Assembly (NCBI GenBank): GCA_020433835.1
Contig: JAGRBY010000226.1
Location: 1 to 10,310, forward strand
Source: Anaerolineae bacterium
Lineage (GTDB): Bacteria; Chloroflexota; Anaerolineae; 4572-78; J111
Reading direction: 5' to 3'
Length of the DNA: 10,310 nucleotides
The first letter of the stretch is position 1. The number at the start of each line of letters is the position of its first letter. Under the pieces are notes generated by a model, which searched no databases, was not told the DNA's origin, and saw nothing but the letters and a program-made list of their open reading frames with translations. Shown one piece after another: positions 5,268-10,310 of this stretch. Position numbers and translations under genes: made by a program.

Positions 5268-7010
5268 ATGAACAAAGAGCTATCCAGCAATGGAGCCGTT
5301 CAAGATTTCCATCAAGCCCGCCGTCAAGCGGCCTTACAAGAGCTTGTGGGGCGTTTCACCGGGAAATCGACCAAGCTGATGTCGTTTAATGACGTTAGAG
5401 AAAAGCTAAAATCGACCGGCAGCGTTGAAAAAGGGGTTGAAGAGATACCGCTTGATGCCATTGTGGGGAGTTGTGGCCGTTACGAAGATTTCAGCCGCAC
5501 GTTTTTGCCGCTGCGAGCCAGCGATCAGGAACGGTGGGCGCGGGTTCAGGCTTACGTGCAGCAAAAAGGCATCGCCAATATGCCGCCTATTGCGGTCTAT
5601 CAGATTGGCAATGTCTTTTTTGTTTCCGACGGCAACCATCGGGTTTCGATTGCGCGGCGGATGGGTGAAACCCATATTCGGGCCACTGTAACGGAGTTGC
5701 AAACTAAGGTAGCGCTATCGCCGGATGACAAGCCGGACGCCTTAATTTTGAAGGCCGAGTACGCCGACTTTTTAGAACGCTCTAAGCTGGATGAGAGTCG
5801 GCCCGATGCCGCTTTGCAGCTAACCGTACCCGGCAAGTACTGGATTCTTGAAGCCCAAATCGATGCCCACAGTTTTCTGGCTTCCGGGGCTTCGAGCGGG
5901 CCGGTTTCGTTTGAAGAGGCGGCTGTTTATTGGTACGATGGCGTGTATTCCGGCGTGGCCCAACTTATTCGTGATCGCGATTTACTGCGCGGTTTCCCCG
6001 GTCGCACCGAGGCCGATCTGTATGTCTGGGCTTTTGAGCATCGCGCCAATCTCAAACAGGTTTTAAACTGGGACATGGGCATCGGTACCGCTCTGAACGA
6101 TTTTACAGCCCAGCAGCAGGCTCAATTAAAAGGAGCCGCCCAACGCATCCAAAAGATGAAGGCCAAAGTTACCCCCAATAAACTGGCTTCCAGCCCCACT
6201 AAAACCGGCGTGTGGCAAAAAGAAAAAGCGGCCGAGCCGGAAAGTCGCCGCTTGTTTTTTAACGTTCTGGTGGCGGTTACAGGCGATGCCTCCGGCTGGC
6301 AGGCACTTGAGCAAAGTTTGGAGATTGCCAAACGGGAGCGAGGGCGTTTGCGGGGATTGCACATTGTCGCTTCGGAAGCGGAGCGAGCGAGTGCCGGATC
6401 ACAAGCGCTTAAGGACGAGTTTTATAAGCGATGCCAGGCTGCCGGCATTAATGGTAAACTATCTGTCGACGTTGGCCGGCCTATCGACAAGCTGTGCGAG
6501 CGCACCGTGTTGGCCGATATTATGGTCGCCCCGCTGCTCACCCTGCCCGGCAGCAATGTTATGAGCCGCTTAAGTTCCGAATTTCGCACCCTTATTCAGC
6601 GCAGCGCCCGCCCGGTGCTGGCCGTGCCCGATCAACCGTCTCGCTTTAATCGGGCGCTTTTGGCGTACGACGGCAGCCCTAAGGCCAAGGAGGCGCTCTT
6701 TGTCGCCACCTATCTGGCCGGGCATTGGCATATGCCCCTAACGGTTTTAACGGTAGCGGAAGGCGGCGGTGTCGACAGTGCAATTGAGGCCGACGCCAGA
6801 GCGTACTTTGAGAACCATGACGTGGAGCCGGTATTTATTCAGAAGCGTGGTTCGGTGACCGATGCGGTTTTGGCCGCCGCCGAAGAACAGCAGGCCGATC
6901 TCATTATTATGGGGGGCTACAGCCGCAGTCCGGTGCAGGGGCTGTTGCTAGGTGACTCTTTGGATGCGCTGCTTAATCGGTCGAAGCAGCCGATTTTGAT
7001 TTGTCGGTAG
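5268..7010 (+). CDS. ParB/sulfiredoxin-like domain fused to tandem universal stress protein (UspA) domains (580 aa)
   Basis: A cytoplasmic fusion protein. Residues about 56-145 resemble the ParB/Spo0J N-terminal (sulfiredoxin-like) fold: a PLDAIVGS entry strand, then PIAVYQIGNVFFVSDGNHRVSIARRMG with the D-G-N-H-R signature at 121-125, equivalent to the nucleotide-binding GxxRxxA box. Residues about 146-330 are an unassigned middle region with many aromatic residues and an Ala/Lys/Gln linker (281-325). Two Usp alpha/beta domains follow, about 331-453 and 461-580. The second opens with ALLAYDGS (Asp468), as ATP-binding Usp proteins do. Its phosphate loop reads GGYSRSPVQGLLLGDS against the usual G-x2-G-x9-G-S/T, so the fourth and last positions are changed and nucleotide binding may be altered. 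The first Usp domain has no recognisable loop of this kind. The start is set by AGGAG 6 nt upstream. It is monocistronic, divergent from the secretion operon and convergent with the next genes. Its function is unknown; a stress or nucleotide-sensing role is inferred. Confidence 0.85.
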   Translation: MNKELSSNGAVQDFHQARRQAALQELVGRFTGKSTKLMSFNDVREKLKSTGSVEKGVEEIPLDAIVGSCGRYEDFSRTFLPLRASDQERWARVQAYVQQKGIANMPPIAVYQIGNVFFVSDGNHRVSIARRMGETHIRATVTELQTKVALSPDDKPDALILKAEYADFLERSKLDESRPDAALQLTVPGKYWILEAQIDAHSFLASGASSGPVSFEEAAVYWYDGVYSGVAQLIRDRDLLRGFPGRTEADLYVWAFEHRANLKQVLNWDMGIGTALNDFTAQQQAQLKGAAQRIQKMKAKVTPNKLASSPTKTGVWQKEKAAEPESRRLFFNVLVAVTGDASGWQALEQSLEIAKRERGRLRGLHIVASEAERASAGSQALKDEFYKRCQAAGINGKLSVDVGRPIDKLCERTVLADIMVAPLLTLPGSNVMSRLSSEFRTLIQRSARPVLAVPDQPSRFNRALLAYDGSPKAKEALFVATYLAGHWHMPLTVLTVAEGGGVDSAIEADARAYFENHDVEPVFIQKRGSVTDAVLAAAEEQQADLIIMGGYSRSPVQGLLLGDSLDALLNRSKQPILICR

Positions 7011-7017
7011 ACGAGCC

Positions 7018-7115
7018 AGAGCTGACAGGTTTTCAAAGTTATCGTTGGGCGTAAGTTCTGTTCCAATCGGGCCTTTATTTACGCCTACCCGTATCTTGTA
7101 AAACCTGTCAGCTCT
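7018..7115. repeat. 98-bp element with perfect 16-bp terminal inverted repeats, copy 2
   Basis: AGAGCTGACAGGTTTT (7018-7033) and AAAACCTGTCAGCTCT (7100-7115) are exact reverse complements. They differ from the arms at 3289-3384 by one base each, changed in a compensating way (C-G to G-C), so pairing is preserved. The element fills the whole 110-nt gap between two convergent genes, starting 8 nt after one stop and ending 6 nt before the other. A bidirectional terminator role is plausible from this position. Confidence 0.85.
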
Positions 7116-7120
7116 TAGCT

Positions 7121-8020
7121 TTAACTGGTGGCCGAAATCGCGTCGGCTACAAAATCGATCTCCAGCCGGACGGCGTCATCAACGGTATCAACCGCCGGCG
7201 CGTCGGGGATAAACAGGCCGAAATCGGTATAGAGGACACTGGTTGAGGCGGTGCCTTGCAGTTGGGTTTCGCTGGTGGCGGTGGCGGTGACATCAAATGT
7301 TACCTGTTGGGTAGTATCGGTGACGGTCAGGTCACCGACGATTTGGAAGTTGTAGCTTTCGCCCACGGTGGCATTCTCCGGCAGGCCGGTGATTTCGGTC
7401 GGGGTAAAGGTCACAAATTCGTAATTGTCGGTCAGCAGGATAGCATTCTTGATGGCCCGGTTGCGGAAATCGTTGTCGGTGGCCAGGGTGCGAGCATTAA
7501 TCTGAATGGTGCCGACTTGAGATGCTTGCGGGTCGCTAAAATCAACGGCAATTTGACCGGCGACTTGATCGGTAGTGCCGACCACGGTAATGGGATCGCC
7601 GCGCAGGACTTCGTCAATTAAAAAGCGGGCTTCCGACTCGGCAGGGACGATCTCATAGATGACCAGCGTTGTCGCGATTTCTTCGCTGGTTTCAGCCTCA
7701 GCAGCGGCCTGCGTATCGGTTTCTTCTACGGCTTCCGGCCCAACGGCGGCTTCGGCTTGAGCCTCGCTTTCCTCAGCCGGTTCAGCTTCAGCGGCGGCCT
7801 CTTCTTGAACTTCCGCTTCGGGTTCCTCCATTGCCTCAGCTTCAACGTTCTCTTCAACCTCCGGCTCGACGATCTCGGCCTCGGCAGCGTCATCGACCTG
7901 CAAAGGGATGGCCTGAATCGGGGCGCTGGCTTCTTCCGGTGTTCTAAATAGGAAGTAGCCTATCGCTCCTATGGCGGCGATGATGACGACAGCAATTGTG
8001 ATAATGATTTTCTTAATCAT
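7121..8020 (-). CDS. Membrane-anchored YceI-family protein with Glu/Ala-rich linker (299 aa)
   Basis: Residues 3-25 are a strongly hydrophobic N-terminal anchor preceded by two lysines. Residues about 29-115 are a low-complexity acidic linker rich in Glu and Ala. Residues about 118-295 match the YceI beta-barrel family, whose members bind long isoprenoid or lipid molecules in the periplasm or cell envelope. Seen motifs include the entry strand YEIVPAESEARFLIDE, then GTIQINARTLATDNDFRNRAI and NYEFVTFTPTEITGLP, and the strand IVGDLTVTDTTQQVTFDVTA. The anchor plus a long charged spacer would hold the barrel away from the membrane. It is the second gene of a pair with the M23 peptidase, 48 nt downstream, read from GAGGAGG at 8030-8036. 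The bound ligand is unknown. Confidence 0.88.
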   Translation of the reverse strand: MIKKIIITIAVVIIAAIGAIGYFLFRTPEEASAPIQAIPLQVDDAAEAEIVEPEVEENVEAEAMEEPEAEVQEEAAAEAEPAEESEAQAEAAVGPEAVEETDTQAAAEAETSEEIATTLVIYEIVPAESEARFLIDEVLRGDPITVVGTTDQVAGQIAVDFSDPQASQVGTIQINARTLATDNDFRNRAIKNAILLTDNYEFVTFTPTEITGLPENATVGESYNFQIVGDLTVTDTTQQVTFDVTATATSETQLQGTASTSVLYTDFGLFIPDAPAVDTVDDAVRLEIDFVADAISATS

Positions 8021-8068
8021 AGTTCTTATCCTCCTCAGTAGGGTTGATGGTTTGGTGGTTGGATATTT

Positions 8069-9868
8069 CTATTGGTCAATATCAATGATCCAGATACCAT
8101 TCAGCGCCGTGCTGTCTACTGCGAGCAGTGCAATTTCATCTCCATTCGGGGAGACTTGCCATTCGTTATTGGTGATAACGACGTTTGAGCCTTCGGGAAT
8201 AAGCTGGCGGCTTTCGCCGGTGGTAACATTGTACTCATAAAAAATGTGTTCGCTGGCTTCCGGGTTATAGGGCACATAGATGAGATTTTGGCCGTCGCGC
8301 CAGCGGTAGGCCCCAAAGAAGGGCAGCTTCTCCGGCCCATCTTCCGGATTTTGCAAGTCGAGCAGCCATAGACCGTTTTCGCCGACATCGGTCTCGAACC
8401 GGATTTGATAAACCAGATAGCGGCTATTGCGGCTTAGGGCCAAATCGCGCGGTTCGGCGGTATCGAGCACCGGCGTTTCGCTGCTGTCTTCAATATTATA
8501 GATGAAAAGCTGTTCGTCAGAGCTGCCGGGCACACGCCGCGCCATCAACAGCTCGGTGTCAGACAGCCACCCCATCGCATTGGTGCGCCGCCCGCTAAAG
8601 ATAATGTGGGCATCGCTGCCGTCCATATTGGCCAGCCAAATGATCTCTTGCCGGTTGTCGCGAGGGGCGTCATCATCAAAGGCCGTCCAGGTAATGTGCT
8701 GACTATCAGGGGTAAAGTTGGGGCTGCGCTCTTGGGTGTCGATTTCCCAACTTTCGCCATCCGACAGACGCTCGATGATGGTCATGCCCGTCAATCGATC
8801 AGGATAGGCCAGGTACTTACCGTCGGGGCTGTAGCGACCCAGTCGATTGCTAATAAGCTGGGTCTTGGGTTCACCTGGGGTGATATCAACTCCCCAGAAA
8901 CCAAGCTCTGCTTCCGGGCCGGGCTGATCGACAAAGCGCACTTCGGTTGAATCGTCCGCCCAATAGAGTTGGGTACAACAGTCGCCGGATGTGATCTGGC
9001 GGCCCACATTGAGGGGCGTCAACGGCGTTGTGACCACAGAGATGGGGGCCGGCTCCTCCTCGATATCATCCATAATTACCTGGGGTGGGGTCAGCGCACT
9101 AATGGAACTCTGTTGCCAATCGAACGGCCAGGGATAATCAAAATCATTGACGATAGGACCGCCGGTTTGCGCACCGGGCTGATCGTACAGCGACTGCCAT
9201 TTGCGCGGCTCGGTGAGGTCGCGGGCAAAGTCGCGTCCTGAGCTGCCGATGAGCGTCAGGTTATCCCAGTTGGCATCGATAAGGGTCGATGGGTTGAATT
9301 TTTGGATATGGTTGAGATCGCGGATTTCCAGGTGCAGGTGGGGCCGCCCATAACAGGTTTCGGACGGGTCGCCGCTGTAGGCTACCACCTGACCTTGCTT
9401 GACCGTTTCGCCCGGCTTTAACGTAGGCACTTCCAACAGGTGACCATACATGGAAGCGTAGCCTAAGTCCGGATGGTCGATCATCAGGTTGTGGGGCGGC
9501 GAGCCAAACGGGCCGTCGATGGCGTACACCACGCCATCGGCAAGGGCCACGATGGGCGTGCCGCACGGCGCAGAGAGATCGACGCCGAAATGGATGCCGC
9601 CGGACGCTCCATAGGTGGTGAAACGCTGGCGATAGGCCCCGGTGGTATTGCCGTACGGCTGGGCCATCATCCAGGTGTTAAGGCTGGACGGTTCGGCAAA
9701 AGGAAGTTGGAAGGGGCGCTCGTCATTGGCGGTCAGCTCTGTACTCGCTGCCGGTGTTTGGGCCTGGGCCGGTTCGGCTGAAACGGTGGTGAGTAACAGA
9801 GTGAGTATAACCAGCACGGCGGTCGCCGTCATCCACGGTGATGTCACGCGATTTGATACCAACTGCAT
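8069..9868 (-). CDS. Exported M23 (LytM-type) metallopeptidase with C-terminal TolB-like beta-propeller (599 aa)
   Basis: A secreted peptidoglycan-hydrolase-like protein. Residues 14-30 form the hydrophobic core of a signal peptide, with a possible cleavage site after AQA near 37. The M23 domain (about 65-200) has a complete metal and catalytic set: H93 and D97 in HFGVD, H143 in YGH, and H177 and H179 in HLH. C102 and C172 could form a disulfide, which fits export. A linker (about 205-285) leads to a beta-propeller (about 290-599) with repeated blade motifs such as YSPDGKYLAY, FTPDSQHITW, LSRNSRYLVY and VSPNGDEIAL; I count about six blades. Such propellers usually bind proteins or glycans, so it may place the peptidase at a wall or envelope partner. 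The intact active site argues for real hydrolase activity, unlike the many M23 scaffold proteins. GGAGGAC just upstream of 9868 supports the start. It is the first gene of the pair with the YceI-family protein. Confidence 0.92.
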   Translation of the reverse strand: MQLVSNRVTSPWMTATAVLVILTLLLTTVSAEPAQAQTPAASTELTANDERPFQLPFAEPSSLNTWMMAQPYGNTTGAYRQRFTTYGASGGIHFGVDLSAPCGTPIVALADGVVYAIDGPFGSPPHNLMIDHPDLGYASMYGHLLEVPTLKPGETVKQGQVVAYSGDPSETCYGRPHLHLEIRDLNHIQKFNPSTLIDANWDNLTLIGSSGRDFARDLTEPRKWQSLYDQPGAQTGGPIVNDFDYPWPFDWQQSSISALTPPQVIMDDIEEEPAPISVVTTPLTPLNVGRQITSGDCCTQLYWADDSTEVRFVDQPGPEAELGFWGVDITPGEPKTQLISNRLGRYSPDGKYLAYPDRLTGMTIIERLSDGESWEIDTQERSPNFTPDSQHITWTAFDDDAPRDNRQEIIWLANMDGSDAHIIFSGRRTNAMGWLSDTELLMARRVPGSSDEQLFIYNIEDSSETPVLDTAEPRDLALSRNSRYLVYQIRFETDVGENGLWLLDLQNPEDGPEKLPFFGAYRWRDGQNLIYVPYNPEASEHIFYEYNVTTGESRQLIPEGSNVVITNNEWQVSPNGDEIALLAVDSTALNGIWIIDIDQ

Positions 9869-9954
9869 AGTGTCCTCCGATGTGTGATGCCGGTTGGCGG
9901 CATCCGTTGAACTTAACCGGGTTTAATCCCTGGGCTAATTAATGCCTACTTACA

Positions 9955-10044
9955 GTAAGACAACGGCTCGATTCTAACCAACAAAAATTAAATAGCACTT
10001 AAGAATAACCTGAGAAAAACCTGAGAAACGGAGCGTTGTCTTAC
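9955..10044. repeat. 90-bp inverted-repeat segment between divergent genes
   Basis: GTAAGACAACG (9955-9965) is the exact reverse complement of CGTTGTCTTAC (10034-10044). The match extends inward by CTC/GAG with one extra base on the left. The left arm is itself part of the palindrome CTTAC-A-GTAAG (9949-9959). The right arm overlaps the -35 region of the xylose isomerase promoter. Paired operators or a short mobile repeat are both possible. Confidence 0.65.
9997..10029. promoter_or_regulatory. Three 11-bp direct repeats, probable activator site
   Basis: Three adjoining units, ACTTAAGAATA, ACCTGAGAAAA and ACCTGAGAAAC, follow ACYTRAGAAWM with an exact 11-bp period. They sit about 30 bp upstream of the TATAAT at 10057 and inside the 90-bp inverted repeat. 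Direct repeats of this period are the usual layout for OmpR/PhoB-family winged-helix regulators. On the opposite strand a TAGAAT box (9971-9976) could be the -10 of the M23/YceI operon, so the site may serve both directions. Confidence 0.5.
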
Positions 10045-10062
10045 CGGGCTTTGTGGTATAAT
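10036..10062 (+). promoter_or_regulatory. Extended -10 promoter for the xylose isomerase transcript
   Basis: TGG-TATAAT (10054-10062) is a full extended -10 element. A -35 candidate, TTGTCT (10036-10041), is only 15 bp away, short of the ideal 17; extended -10 promoters tolerate a poor -35. The start would be near 10069, about 175 nt before the xylose isomerase ATG. Confidence 0.6.
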
Positions 10063-10069
10063 CACAGGG

Positions 10070-10108
10070 ATGCGCTATCGAATGGGTTGGGATGCGGCTG
10101 TGGAATAA
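10070..10108 (+). other. Possible leaderless 12-codon upstream ORF
   Basis: An ATG lies 7 nt after the TATAAT box, at or next to the predicted transcription start, and opens a 12-codon frame (MRYRMGWDAAVE, stop TAA). With no room for a ribosome site it would be read as a leaderless message. It precedes three hairpins and could be a leader peptide, but a frame this short can easily occur by chance. Confidence 0.2.
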
Positions 10109-10130
10109 CGGTGTTTTAAGGGAGATTGGC

Positions 10131-10214
10131 CGTCTCAGTTGAGACGACACCGGGCATGAAAACCGTAGAACAAGTCGCTGACTTGTTCCAACCCAGACAA
10201 ATCAGCGATTTGTC
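10131..10214 (+). other. Three tandem hairpins in the xylose isomerase mRNA leader
   Basis: Hairpin 1 is CGTCTCA/TGAGACG (10131-10146). Hairpin 2 pairs GAACAAGTC (10168-10176) with GACTTGTTC (10180-10188) around loop GCT. Hairpin 3 pairs GACAAATC (10196-10203) with GATTTGTC (10207-10214) around loop AGC. Hairpins 2 and 3 are inverted copies of one motif, ACAARTCGCTGAYTTGT, with a compensating G-C to A-T change, and their loops are complementary. No U-run follows, so these are not plain terminators. I do not recognise a known riboswitch. Confidence 0.65.
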
Positions 10215-10244
10215 CTACTCAATCTATTTTTACAGGAGCTTACA

Positions 10245-10310
10245 ATGTACGTACCCAATGCAGAACACAAATTCACCTTCGGCCTATGGACCGTCGGCAA
10301 CATTGGCCGC
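10245..10310 (+). CDS. xylA: Xylose isomerase, N-terminal 22 residues (truncated by window)
   Basis: The first 22 codons match the N-terminus of the shorter class of xylose isomerases found in Actinobacteria and Thermus. The pattern is M-Y-x-P-x-x-E-H-K-F-T-F-G-L-W-T-V-G-N-x-G-R, including the FTFGLWTVGN block. The enzyme interconverts D-xylose and D-xylulose (and glucose and fructose) in the cytoplasm, using two divalent metals; the catalytic residues lie beyond the window. AGGAG at 10234-10238 is 6 nt before the ATG. The long structured leader and the direct-repeat site upstream suggest regulated expression. Confidence 0.88.
   Translation, partial: MYVPNAEHKFTFGLWTVGNIGR

Noticed and set aside
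7018..7115. A classical rho-independent terminator
   Set aside because: The stems are strong, but the arms are 66 nt apart and no clear U-run follows on either strand, so termination is only a suggestion.
8116..9781. Frames on both strands within the M23 gene
   Set aside because: They overlap a continuous 599-codon frame with a signal peptide, full zinc motif and propeller repeats, and have no start signals of their own.
9971..9999. TAGAAT (minus strand) as a firm promoter for the M23 operon
   Set aside because: The -10 is good, but the -35 position reads AGTGCT, which is poor. I mention it only as a possibility next to the direct repeats.

Overview
The window looks like chromosomal DNA of a bacterium of the phylum Chloroflexota, most likely Anaerolineae-like. 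This is an inference from gene style: kinase-like and TolB-type beta-propeller proteins, a ParB-like/Usp fusion, long intergenic palindromic repeats, strong AGGAGG-type ribosome binding sites, and mostly GC-rich coding DNA. No rRNA or marker gene is present to settle it.

Region 1 (1-4851, minus strand) is a type VII secretion (ESX/T7SS-like) operon. In transcription order it holds four small helical-hairpin proteins of the WXG100 type (4851-4549, 4483-4184, 4086-3745, 3689-3396). Next comes a membrane-anchored zinc-ribbon pseudokinase (3240-2143), then the N-terminal half of an EccC/YukB-type FtsK/SpoIIIE ATPase (2039 to beyond base 1). The ATPase is open at the window edge and has intact Walker A and B motifs. 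The four small proteins carry WLG, LLG, WIG and FMG at the turn. Three of them end in a related [K/R]-F(-Y) tail, and only the last has a YxxxD element. The kinase-like protein has lost all three catalytic-loop residues, which recalls the pseudokinase fold of EssB/YukC in Firmicutes T7SS. This set of WXG100 variants plus a zinc-ribbon pseudokinase plus EccC is the best candidate for an under-described system here.

Region 2 (4852-5267) is a divergent control region. It has a helically phased series of TGCG boxes, a TATAAT promoter facing right, a G-rich tract and a small leader hairpin. The promoter drives a 580-residue protein (5268-7010) that joins a ParB/sulfiredoxin-like domain to two universal-stress-protein domains.

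Region 3 (7121-9868, minus strand) is a two-gene envelope operon. An exported M23 (LytM-type) metallopeptidase with a C-terminal beta-propeller is followed by a membrane-anchored YceI-family protein with a long Glu/Ala-rich linker.

Region 4 (9869-10310) is a second divergent control region. It has a terminal inverted repeat enclosing three 11-bp direct repeats, an extended -10 promoter and a leader with three hairpins, and it ends in the first 22 codons of a xylose isomerase gene.

Two copies of a 96-98-bp element with perfect 16-bp inverted ends sit at gene ends: one inside the secretion operon, one between convergent genes. A third, unrelated palindromic repeat lies in front of the EccC gene.
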